Of a stretch of 64,000 nucleotides of DNA, positions 54,050-64,000 are shown one piece after another. The stretch comes from Anomaloglossus baeobatrachus (Eukaryota; Chordata; Amphibia; Anura; Aromobatidae): NCBI RefSeq assembly GCF_048569485.1, contig NC_134353.1:703583458-703647457 (forward strand), in the 5' to 3' direction. Below the pieces are notes generated by a model. It saw nothing but the letters and a program-made list of their open reading frames with translations, ran no database searches and was not told where the DNA came from. Made by a program: the position numbers and the translations under genes. The stretch's first letter is position 1. Each line of letters begins with the position of its first letter.

Positions 54050-57000
54050 TGACGCCCATCATCTTGTACCGGCTATGGAGAATGAAGAGGACAATGCACA
54101 CCGCGAAAGCATGGCCAGGTAAGAAGAAGCTTGTCCTCTTTTTTATGTTTTTTAGAAGAGCACCAGAGTGGGGGACATTATAAGCATCAGTGGACCAGGA
54201 CACAAAATCTTTTAAACTAAAGGGCCCAGGATAAGGGACATTATAAGATAAAAGTCCCAAGATGAGGGACACTATAAATTAATGGACCCAGGAGGAGGGA
54301 CATTCTAAACTAAGGGGACCAGGACAGGGAACTTTTTAAACTATGGGGCCCTTGATAAGAGACATTATAAATAGGGCTGAGTGGATCCGGACTGTAAAAG
54401 ACGCCTAGGTGCCGGACCCGGGCCTGGGATTCCGGGTGCACGATCCGGATCCGGCATTGGGAAAATAATTGAAAAATAAAGAAAAGCAGAATTAAAACAG
54501 CGTTTCATACTTACCGAGATTCGGTGTCATGTTGGCACATTGCTTCCGGGTCGCGCATTCACTTCTTGTACTGCGCAATAGGCTCATCGCATACACACAG
54601 CTTTCCGTGCTTTACCCACCCACCAGCCGTCCTGTCGGCTGTGATTGGTTGCAGGCATAAGCGCCCCCAGCCTGTGACAGTGTCTGCCTGCAGTAATCGC
54701 TCATCGCAACTCAGTCATAGGCTGCACTCACACCTAGCAATCATTCTTTATGGCTGCTAGCTGTGAGATGTAGCAGAGCTGGATGCGTCATCGTAGGACC
54801 TCGTGTGGATTATGCATGGTGTTTGGGGGTTAATAAAGTGGTGAAGGAGGGTGTGTTTTTGTATTTTATTCCAAATAAAGGATTTTTCTCTGTTTGTGCT
54901 TATTTACTTTCATGTGCAGGTTAATGATGGAGGTATCTCATAGACGCCTGTGCCATCATTAACCTAGGGTTTAGTAGGAGCTGTTGTGCGCTGTTCTTAA
55001 CCCCTTATTACCCCAATTGTTACCGCACCAGGGCAATTCAGGAAGAGCCGGTATAGCACTGGGATTGTCACATATAATAGATGCGGCAATACCGGGCGGC
55101 TGCAGGCTGAGAATACCAGCCCCCAGCTGACTTTATCATGGCTGGGGATGAAAATTTGGGGGTACCGCACGTCGTACTTTTTTTTATTAAGTAAAAAAAA
55201 AATGCAAATTTATTGCTGAAATCTGGTGCAGACGATTTCAGCACCAAATGTGCACTTCCAGGCACAAAACTGTGGCAAAAATCACGGCAAAATGCCGGAA
55301 CAAAAAAACACGTTTTTTTGCCAGGAGGTGTAGATTGGATACAGGAATATGGTGTAAACATTTCTGCACCAAATTTGCATCCCTTGGCCCAAAAATTAAA
55401 AGAAAAAAAATTCTACCAGCAGGTGGGAATTTGGTGCTGAAATCTGGTGCAGACGATTTTAGCACCAAATGTGCACCTCCTGGCAAAAAAACATGGCAAA
55501 AATCCCGGCAAAAACACCAGCAAAAAAAGCGGCAAGAAAAATGCGTCAAAGAAACGCTTTTTTTGCCAGGAGGTGTAGATTGGGTGCAGGAATATGGTGT
55601 AAAAATTTTAGCACCAAACCTACATCTCTTGGCCAAAAAAAGTGTGATTTTATGCTAGGAGATGCAGGTCTGTGAACTCAGTGACCTCTAGATGAGGTCA
55701 GGTTACCTGCAATCACAGGTGAAGGACTGTGGGAACCTCCAGCTGTGACCGCAAATGACCTGAGTGATGTCACCGTTCATTGCGCAGCTCATTCATTCTC
55801 TAGAGGTCACAGCGAGTGGTCGTGCTCTATGGCCTCTCTCTGCGATATTCAGATGTAGCAAAAATGGATGCAGCGTGGGACCTCGTGTGGATTACGCCAG
55901 ACCTGGAGGGCTGTGTTGAGGGTTAATAAAGTGGTGAAGGAGGGTGCGCTTTTGTATTTAATCCAAATAAAGGATTTTTCTCTGTGTCTGTGCTTATTTA
56001 CTTTCATGTACAGGTCAATAATGCAGGTATCTCATAGACGCCTGTGCCATCATTAACCTAGGGCTTAGTAGCAGCTGTGTGCTGTTATTAACCCCTTATT
56101 ATCCCGATTGCCACCGCACAAGGGCAACGGGAACAAACGGTATAGCATCGGGATTGTCACATCTAATAGATATGGCAATATCAAGCGGCTGCGGGCTGAG
56201 AATACCCTCCCCAACTGGCTTTATCATGGCTGTGTATCAAAATTGGGGAGGACGTGTTTTTTTTATTATTTATTTAAATAATAATAATAATAATAGTAAT
56301 AGTAATAAAAAGCCACATGCAGTTTCTCTTAGCCTGGAATCCCACATGGCATCACCCGGCAAAGCCTCGCACGTGTGACTCTGGGCAATGGATAAACAGC
56401 ACAGCTACAGCCTGACAGCTGGGGCAGCAGCCACGGAGTGTATCTGTGCTGTTATCAGAATACAGGGACCCTGCACCGATTGTTTTATTTATTTCTTTTT
56501 TAACACCATACTGACCCGCAGACACTTGCTCTGCTTTCCCCGCCCACTGGCCTGGTGCCTGTGATTGGTTGCAGTCAGCTGACACGCTGACACTCAGGCT
56601 GGGGGCGCATCTAACTCCAACCAATTACACGCGCCAGTGGGTGGGCAAAGTAGTGAATATTGAATTGTTGGCTCCGGAAGGGAAAAGTGTGACCCAGAAG
56701 AAGTTTGCCGCCATGACACAGCCTGCGTGAGTACACCGCGCATGCTTCGACCCCCTATCCCCTCCACAAACGTTTTTAATCTCCGGTTTCTGGTCCTCAT
56801 TGACTTATATGGGCACCGAATTCTGGAGCGGATCGGGATATTTTTTTAATTGAGCAGTGATCGGTCCTGTATTTTTGCCAATCCACTCAGCCCTAATTAT
56901 AAACTATAAGGCACCGAATGGGTACCATTATAAACTATGAGGCCCAGGTAGATAGACATTGTTACAGGAGGGGGCCAGTTCAGGGGAGATAATTAAAGTG

Positions 57001-57565
57001 TCCAGGTTGGTGGGCATTATTACATTAAAGGTCCAGGACGAGGGTCATTATAAACTAAAGAGCCCAGGATGGGCCATTATTACAGGAAGGGTAAAGGATA
57101 GGGAACATTATTACACCATGGGGACTGGTATGAGAAACATTATTAAAGGATAGGGGCTAGTATCAGGAACATTATTGCCGAAAGGGGCCTGGATGGGGAC
57201 ATTATTACAGGATGGGTGACATTTTTACAGGAAGGGGCCAGGATGAGGTACATTATTACAAGATGGGTGCCAAGGTGGGACATTCTTACAGGACAATGGA
57301 CAACATTAAAGATTGGGGCCAGGAAGGAGGGCAATGTTAAAGGATGCAGGACACTATTACAGGATGGAGCCAGAATAGTTGATATTACTTCTGGATGGGG
57401 CCAGATGAGGGACATTATTACAAGATAGGGACAGGATGGGGACATTATTACAGCATGTGGGCTAGAACAGAGAAAATTATTATAGGCTGTGGGCCAGGAT
57501 AGGAAAAATTATTACAACTTAGGGACCAGGATGGGGAACATTATTACAGAGGCCCATATATCTCG
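54050..57565 (+). repeat. GGACATTAT minisatellite, split by a hAT element
   Basis: Degenerate units near 30 bp (GGGGACATTATTACAGGATG GGGCCAGGATGA type) at 54160-54371 and again at 56896-57560. The hAT element 54372-56895 sits in it with a perfect duplication. Just upstream, 54105-54165 has an AGGTAAGAAG donor-like word and TTTTTTATGTTTTTTAGAAG, matching the layout upstream of the array at 31650. Confidence 0.8.
54372..56895. mobile_element. Non-autonomous hAT element with internal duplications
   Basis: Ends TAGGGCTGAGTGGAT and its inverse; perfect 8-bp duplication ATTATAAA (54364-54371 and 56896-56903). 2524 bp without transposase. Internally, 54860-55190 and 55945-56260 are direct repeats about 1085 bp apart (CTCATAGACGCCTGTGCCAT and following), and between them 55205-55430 and 55432-55650 form a second tandem pair of about 227 bp (TTTGGTGCTGAAATCTGGTG). 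Both ends lead into mirrored GC-rich stretches with CACCCACC. Confidence 0.88.
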
Positions 57566-58212
57566 CCAACATTCTAGTGGGGGCAAAAGTCCAAATTTTG
57601 CATCTGGGCTCATCGGACTTTAGTTACACTGCTGCATTGGGGCATCCAGTGGTGGGTATCTTTTTTTTCTTGTTTATTTTGATTTCTGCAGGATGCTATT
57701 TATATTTCATTTTATGAGTAATTAATTATTACTGCATATGCTACAAAAGTGTTTTTATTCTACTTTTACAAAAACTCAGTGTAAGAAGTGATGGTTGGTA
57801 CTTTATTAATTGTGTACCTCCCTAAATCGGACTATGAAATATATACAAGTAAAGAGTTGTTGGAGTTGGACTGGAAACTTTCAAACATTCTTCTAGAAAA
57901 GTTTGAAATGCCAAAACCTTCTGCTTTTTTCTTTCAAAAAGTCAGTAAAAAAAAAAAATAAAGACTCTGAAATCTGCATGAAAAAGGCAACAATGAGCAC
58001 GCATACCTTTATGGAATGTTCACAATGACATTGCTGTGCACATGTTCAGTCTTTTGTTACTTAGAAACTGTGAAGAAGTAGCAGATATATTCTTGGGGTG
58101 GCTTCCATATCTTTTCTATGTTGTCCTACCTTATTTCGTCCTGTAGTAGCTAGGTCACATGTATTAGTAAAGCATGGCCAGGTTTTTTTTTTATAAAGAC
58201 CTTTTAGTCTTC
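57566..58212. other. Non-coding stretch
   Basis: Nothing recognised; an A-run lies at 57948-57958. Confidence 0.45.
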
Positions 58213-59476
58213 AAGCACCACTACAGCAGTTTGTTGTTTATTTTTTAAGCTCCTTGTCTTATGCTCACCTTCCAGCATTTTTATACTTTACCGATGCTGC
58301 TCCATTCCCTCGGCGCCATCTTGTGCCCGTAGCTTGTGAGTGGCCGGATGTCAGAAGTTACATCACAGGTGCTAAATGCATCTCTATGAGAGCTGAAAAA
58401 AGGCCAGAACAAGGCTCTCATAGAGATGTAATAAGGCTACTTTCACACTACGTTTTTTTAACATGCGTCATGAACTTTTTTTGCTGTAAAAGTGGATCCT
58501 GTTTTTACAAAGAAAAACGCATGCAAACGCATATGTTATTTTGCAGGATTCTGCCACTTGAAGTTTATGGGCGGGCATTAAAGTCATGTGATCGGGAGTG
58601 AGGGGAACTGAACGTGATAGACTGGGAGCCGGCATCTGACAGCTGCAGACGCTGGTAACCAAGGTAAACATCGGGTAACTAAGCAAAGTGCTTTGCTTGG
58701 ATACCCGATATTTACCTTGGTTACTAGCGTCCGTAGCTGCTAGGAGCCGGGCTGCCTGCTCCCTGCACACGTAACCAAGGTAAACATCGGGTAACTAAGC
58801 GAAGCGCTTTGCTTGGTTACCCGATATTTACCTTGGTTACGAGCGTCCGCCACTCTCAGGCGGGGAAGAGAGAGAGGGAGGGGGAGAGAGAGGGGTGATA
58901 GGGAGGGGGAGAGAGAGAGAGAGCGAGGGAGGGGGAGAGAGGGAGGGGGAGAGAGAGACTGATCACGCCAGGCTGGTTTCTGGGCATGTTCAGTAGAGCA
59001 AGCAGGATCCCGTCTATCAGCATGCCAGCGTTCACATGCGTTTGCGTGCAGTATAGTCAGGATCCAGTGAAAAACAGTATTTGGACGCAGCTCAAAAACG
59101 CTACAAGTAGCGTTTTTGAAAAAAGTTAAAAAACTGCAAGTCGCTGGATCCTCACTATAACGCACGCAAACGCATGTGAACACATATTGATGCGAGTCCA
59201 TTGCAAATGCATTGAAATGAAAACGCATTTGCACTGGATCCGTTTTTGCGTTAAAAAAAAGTTCATGACGCATGTTAAAAAAACGTAGTGTGAAAGCAGT
59301 CTAAGTTGTGACCTCCAGAGCGCTCCATGAAACACTGGAGCTGCCGGATAGTCAGTTTTCAGTGCAGACCAACCGAAGTGCCACTGGAAAGGGATGAAGG
59401 AGTCGGAAGGTGAGTATTTAGGATTTAAAGCACCAAAACAGTAGTGCAATTAGAAAAAAACCCGCTGTAGTGGTGA
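58213..59476. mobile_element. MITE with CACCACTACAGC ends, holding a Harbinger MITE
   Basis: AGCACCACTACAGCAGTTTG near 58213 pairs with the inverse CCCGCTGTAGTGGTG at about 59461-59475. Without the nested element it is about 400 bp. Class unknown. Confidence 0.6.
58435..59301. mobile_element. PIF/Harbinger-type MITE, family 1 (inverted relative to 1028)
   Basis: Ends GGCTACTTTCACACTACG / inverse with TAA on both sides. Contains two near-perfect palindromic cassettes (58654-58723 and 58769-58840) and a GA-rich run (58868-58970) that is the complement of the CT-run in 1028-1842. Nested in 58213-59476. Confidence 0.87.
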
Positions 59477-59705
59477 TAAAATATATCACAGAATTAGCAT
59501 GTAAAATTATGACTCTGGTTAGAAAGCAGTTTTGCTCAATATCCCCAGTTGAGGTATCCAACCACCTGATTTACTACCAATTGTAAACTGTGCAGATATT
59601 GTGTGCAGCCATAACTTGTAAAAAATAATAGGTCGGTGTCTTTTTTTCAGGTGAAACTGTATATCACAATTTGGAGAGAAAAAAAGGCAGTTGTAGTGAA
59701 ATCTG

Positions 59706-59741
<36 letters not shown>

Positions 59742-61459
59742 GTAGGCCTGTTGTTTCCAAAACCTAATACTGGTCCTGGAACTACAGTGAAGCAGTGCAG
59801 AATAATGCAAATTCTACCCTATGGAAAAAATCTCTCTGAATAGCGGGTTTGACCTGATGGTGAGCAGACTCTGTAAGAACACGGTATATGGACAAATGTA
59901 CTCTGTGTTTCTGTTATGAGGGAACACACACTTTTTATATCAGCTACACACTGCTACATACATTGCCATATGCTCTGCAAGGCAGCATTTTTATACCTTT
60001 TATAAATTACTATTGATCATATACCTACTAATGCTGGTTACCAATAATGTATCCGCTGTACAGAAAGAACACAAGGGTACATTCCAAAAAAAGACAAAAA
60101 TAACATTTATAGTCAACCATTCATTTCAGTTTAACAGATTGTTTTTTCTACATACATATCTACAAATGTATCTACACTTGTGTTTACAGTGCTTGCAGAA
60201 ATGAGTTATTAGTTGCACAAGAGCATTTTGTAATGTAGGCATGTCATCATACAGTCTCATCTGGAAAATAAATAAGAGTTGCTTTTTTCTGTTAAATGAA
60301 ATAAATAAAACTTCATGGGCCCTTACAGTCTGGCCAGTGCAGTAGGAGTTTGCTGGATCGGATTCTGGGTAGATCAGAAGTGGTGGCACAAACTATGATA
60401 TAGATAAACTGCTGCAGGACGAACTGATGATAAAACACTATTTATAACCTGATAAATAAGTAATGACAGCTCTATCATACTGAAATTAGTAATTGAAAAG
60501 GTAAAACTTCAGAAATACACGGCAAATGAATAAAAGTTTAGTTTACACAGCAAACATCTTGTAGTGTCTCATTACATTACACTGGACATCGCTGCTTAAT
60601 GCATTGCTATACATAAACTGCTTGGATGTGCTGATGGGTAAAGCAGTTTTAGAAAGGCAGTTGATGACCTGTGAAGGAACAAAGGCTACTGCTGGGTTCT
60701 GCTATTGGGTCAAGCAGGTTTTATGATGGTGGTTGATGACCTGTGAAGGAACATAGGCTACACAGTAAAAGACTTGCATAGTTGTTGTTTAATTGCACAT
60801 GATGTGCGTTTAGTTCACAAAATAGTGCAGCCAAAATTTCACTGTCCAAAAGTAAAAAAAAAAAAAAAAAGCAAAGTTATTTTAATACCTCAAGGTTCAT
60901 CTGCAACTGAGCCTACTATGTTGTACATTTATTTCCAGGTAATACAAGAAAACAGCACAACGAAAAGCATATGGCTTCTATAATGCAAGAATAGTGCACT
61001 TGACCCCGCAGAAGTCAATGTACTTTATGAACACGTCTGGATCACTCATTCATGTGAAGCTGTGGGGCCTGACATCGCACTTTCTCCTCCAGTTGCTTTG
61101 AGAAAGCTAAACTTGTAGATAGGTCCATTGTATAACTCTCTGTGCTCATCACCCTCTCCTAGCACAGAATCACAGCTAGTTACTGACACATCTCAAGTGC
61201 CTTTGTTGGCAGAGCGTGTCCTTTTTAGTGACATAGTGTCATAACAGCCCCAGCAGGATTAGGTGGAAGATCCAGCTTACTTGATGGTTGATGTCACAGT
61301 CACAATAAGTCGGCCATAATGACTTTAGGGTGAGAGCAACTTTAATTTCAGCAGTAATGTAATATCCAAAGCATACACTACTGAATAATTAAAATCATGC
61401 ATAAAACATCCATAGTTTAATAGGTTTAAATAGTTGTTCAATAAGATTATTCACTCCTG
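59477..61459 (-). other. Low-repeat stretch downstream of the host exon, candidate 3' UTR
   Basis: About 2 kb that is comparatively free of recognisable transposons, lying just behind the stop codon of the exon on the minus strand. A TA microsatellite is at 59708-59738 and a poly-A run at 60850-60867. AATAAA-like signals on the minus strand (TTTATT in plus, near 60927) would fit a 3' UTR end, but no signal stands out. Inference from position only. Confidence 0.4.
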
Positions 61460-61839
61460 TTATCTTGGTCCATATTCATAACTGCTAGGTGCACCAGCCG
61501 CAGAATACATATTGGCTGCTGGGTTCATATGATGGTGGTGGTAGCCATGTCCTCTGATACTTGGTATGGGATATGGAGTTGGTCTGGTTTTTGCTCCTAG
61601 ATAGTGATCATAACTTGTTGGATACTTGTACGGGTGATGATGCAAAGGTTCTGAACCCTGAGAATGGGGGTCCAAACGCAGTTCATGTGGAGGACTGGGT
61701 CTGCCAGAAGTAAGAGGAACAAGTCCACCGGGCACAGGAAGTGATGGGCTGAGAACTCTAGACATGAGTTGTTGGTGAGCTGCGTCCCCGTGTAATGGAG
61801 TGCCACTGGTATCCCTTTCATAATCTCTCCTGTCTCCAT
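61460..61839 (-). CDS. Terminal coding exon of an unrecognised host gene
   Basis: The minus strand shows a convincing acceptor (TTTCTATTTCAG, exon from 61839) and then about 126 open codons to a stop at 61460-61462. The peptide is [20 protein letters not shown], then [74 protein letters not shown] and ends [12 protein letters not shown]. It is Pro, His and Tyr rich with no predicted membrane segment and looks like a disordered cytoplasmic or nuclear tail. The first codon is split (two bases, AT, come from this exon). It lies in the least repeat-rich part of the window. I cannot name the gene with confidence; upstream exons lie beyond 64000 or in unrecognised sequence. Confidence 0.75.
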
Positions 61840-62093
61840 CTGAAATAGAAATGGTTGTTAAATTACACCATCAAGTTCACATATTATTTATGTTTTCTAT
61901 ATATAGTTATTTAATTGTGTTTATCTTTAGATTTAAAAAAAAGTGCATAAACATATTTCACATGCTTTAACATTATCCATGCCATTTTCAGTAATTATAA
62001 AACTTAACATACAAAAGTATATTATTTCTTTGCAAAATTTTAAACAGTCTGCTATGGTTATAATTTATGTATTCACTTGTGGAGACTACTTAA
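61840..62093 (-). other. Intron sequence next to the exon
   Basis: AT-rich, starts with the polypyrimidine tract and acceptor of the terminal exon on the minus strand. No other feature. Confidence 0.5.
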
Positions 62094-63064
62094 AGAGGAC
62101 CAACCACAAGGATTTTCATATGTAAACTACATATAAACTAAACATACCTTTAGTTGTGAGATCGGATGTATAGTTTCTGAAATACAGGCAAGTAAAGATT
62201 GTGAAATGCACTGTTACGTGATTGATAGGTGCTGCAGAATATCTAATAGGTGACTCGGGTTTTGCTAGTTATTCCCTGCCCTGTCTGCCTGCCTGTCAGG
62301 GGAAGGAAGGAAAAAGGAAAGATAGAAGGGAGGAAGGACAGGTAGGCAGACAAGGACAGAAATAACTAGCGAAAGCCAACCCACCTATTAGACATTCTGC
62401 AGCGCCTATCAATCAAGTAAGGCTGCTTTCACACATCCGGTTGCTGCAATGCGGCACAATCCAGCACTTTGCAGGAAAATCGCAACCGGTTTTTTATGCT
62501 GTCGGTTGCGTTTTTTCTGCATAGACTTTAATTAGTGCCGCATTGTGCCGCAAGGCCTTGCATTCCATCCGTTTTTTGCCGCATGCGGCAGATTTAGCCG
62601 ATGCGGCGGCCGGATGGAATGTTGCCTGGCACGTTTTTTCGTGCGCCAAAAAAAAACGCAGCGCGCCGCATTTAGCTGATGCAGCGCATTTTTCAATGCA
62701 TGCCTATGGCGGCCGGATGCGGCACGATGCGGCAAAAACCGCATCCGGCCGCCGCATGCGGTTTTTCCCACTGCGCATGCTCAGTAGCATGCCGCAAGCG
62801 GCAAAAACCGGACGGGCCGCATGGGAAAAACTTATGGAAAGGATGCGGTGTTTTCACCGCATCCGTTGCATAGGTTTCACAGCCGGATTGAGCCGCAGAG
62901 CTAAAGCCGGATGTGTGAAAGCAGCCTAACAGTGTATTTCACAAACTTTACTTATTTCAGAAAGTATACATCCGATCTCACAACTAAAGATATGAATCAG
63001 CATGATAGTGCCAGTATAGCACTGTCTGTAGTTTATGTAGGAAAATCCTTGTGCCTGGTCCTCC
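62094..63064. mobile_element. TTAA-flanked MITE (Kolobok-like), with nested Harbinger MITE
   Basis: TTAA on both sides (62090-62093 and 63065-63068) with ends AGAGGACCAACCACAAGGAT and inverse ATCCTTGTGCCTGGTCCTCC. The arms pair over about 180 bp (ACTAAACATACCTTTAGTTG TGAGATCGGATGTAT on the left; ATACATCCGATCTCACAACT on the right). The nested element 62421-62926 interrupts the right arm. TTAA targets are used by Kolobok and piggyBac elements; no transposase is present. Confidence 0.75.
62421..62926. mobile_element. PIF/Harbinger-type MITE, family 6
   Basis: Ends GGCTGCTTTCACACATCCGG and exact inverse, flanked by TAA on both sides. The interior is filled with GCCGCATGCGGC-type self-complementary words, so most of it can fold on itself. 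It lacks the palindromic cassette of families 1 and 3-5. Confidence 0.88.
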
Positions 63065-63068
63065 TTAA

Positions 63069-64000
63069 TATATGGTTTTAACTGATGGAGTGTTGTACCT
63101 GTGCTCATCCCCAGAACTGTGTATAATATTGGAGGATATTGTTTTAGCATCACTAATAAGCATCATATACTGTATATGATTACTTAGAGGTTGCACGTTG
63201 TGATCTTTTGCTAAATGAAGTTTCTTCTAATCAAAGTCATGTTTGCTTATCAGAAGAAAGGTTTTATCCTGTATGAATCTTTGTTGAAACTCTATGGAGA
63301 CTACTGAATGAAAACATTTACAAATTATGGTGATAAGATTGAAAATGGTTGTATAATCCACAACATCACAATACTTAAATGCACCTAAATTAATGATTTT
63401 CTTCTAGTACACTTTTGCTTTCAGTCACTCCAAATGACATATTACCAGCCTGACAAGTTCATATCTGGCACTGAACAGGGAGACACAAAGCTAAAATAAA
63501 AATCATGAAGAATACAAAAAGATTAGAAAGCCATGGAACCCATAGGGTGGAGGGGCGACATGACTAGAGGGAAGGGAAGGAGTGATGGGGTTAATGGAAA
63601 CAGGAATGGTTTGTTTATAAGGCAGAGTAAAGGGATTGGTGGGTAGGAGGAGTTCCCTGGAGGAAGAGGTGGGACAGTTGAGGGGTGTAAGTAAAGGACT
63701 TTGACTTACCCCCTCTCTCTTGACTTCCGGATATGGAACGATCCACGCCCACCCTCCCTTCTGTTTAATGCCGAGGGGAATTTGGTCTGGGTTGTTTCTT
63801 TGTCACAGCAGCGGGGGGTAGGTCTGGTCCAGAGGCGGTTGAAGGCAATGGTAACTGGACAGAGAGACACCATCTTGGTATGGTGGCTCCAGGTTCCGGG
63901 ATGTTGCAGGCACGGGGTTCTGCAAAGTTGGGGGGTTAATCCGTAGGTGATTAATACCTCATCTCTGGGTCGGTGTGTTGCGGCCAGGGATACTGGGGTG
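63069..64000. other. Non-coding stretch, unclassified right edge
   Basis: 63069-63530 is AT-rich and featureless. From about 63540 the sequence becomes GC-rich (GGGAAGGGAAGGAGTGATGG, GGAGTTCCCTGGAGGAAGAG) and may be the start of a retroelement LTR continuing past the window. A plus frame of 81 codons at 63701-63946 has no recognised domain. Confidence 0.4.

Noticed and set aside
58740-59449. 177- and 107-codon minus frames
   Set aside because: Both lie in the MITE 58435-59301; the same peptide words (FNAKTDPVQMRFHFNAFAMD) appear in the sister MITE at 1028 because the elements are homologous DNA, with no sign of coding constraint.
61597-61839. 80-codon minus frame starting [16 protein letters not shown]
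   Set aside because: It is a shifted reading of the terminal exon 61460-61839; the other frame is longer, begins at the acceptor and ends in a plausible C-terminus.
62543-62929. 128-codon Ala/Arg-rich plus frame
   Set aside because: A product of GCCGCATGCGGC words in the MITE 62421-62926.
63701-63946. 81-codon plus frame near the right edge
   Set aside because: No domain, no splice context, and it lies in GC-rich sequence that may be the start of a retroelement LTR.

Overview
This window looks like a piece of a very large, transposon-packed vertebrate genome, most probably a frog. The evidence is the mix of repeats: Tc1, mariner, hAT and PIF/Harbinger DNA transposons, a Penelope-like element, CR1/L2 and L1 LINEs, and Ty3/gypsy chromovirus fossils, all nested in one another. 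No prokaryotic gene organisation is present, and I recognise no tRNA or rRNA gene. I support one host coding exon: a last exon on the minus strand at 61460-61839, with a good splice acceptor and a His/Pro/Tyr-rich C-terminus. I do not recognise the gene. The rest is intergenic or intronic.

Layout. 1-6551: Tc1 fragment, Ty3/gypsy chromovirus fossil with its 3' LTR (two nested MITEs), then a mariner split by a truncated L1 that itself holds two MITEs. 6632-8518: decayed Tc1 with a nested hAT MITE. 8.7-13.2 kb: MITEs, a CR1 tail and a Tc1 3' end. 14.0-16.0 kb: a composite repeat with two minisatellites (minus strand). 17.8 kb: a 62-bp-arm foldback. 20035-27600: a Penelope-like element with pseudo-LTRs, a perfect 16-bp target duplication and hammerhead-like motifs, interrupted by an almost intact Tc1. 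29-31.4 kb: two Harbinger MITEs. 31.4-35.8 kb: a second copy of the composite repeat, split by a CR1/L2-type LINE that contains a tandem hammerhead-ribozyme element. 37-39 kb: L2 tails and LTR fossils. 39.9-41.0 kb: AT-rich tandem array. 42157-48335: a complete hAT transposon with an uninterrupted 1124-codon transposase, 8-bp target duplication and an internal 118-bp tandem array. 48.6-50.3 kb: a Tc1 remnant carrying a solo LTR. 50.4-57.6 kb: non-autonomous hAT elements, one sitting in a minisatellite. 58.2-63.1 kb: MITEs nested in MITEs around the host exon.

Most notable: (1) two tandem hammerhead motifs, one with the complete consensus core, inside a LINE; (2) a roughly 50-72-bp palindromic cassette shared by Harbinger MITEs of different terminal families; (3) an apparently intact hAT element with a homogenised 118-bp array; (4) a composite repeat with a conserved core between two unrelated minisatellites. 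All identity and family calls were made by eye; no database search was run.
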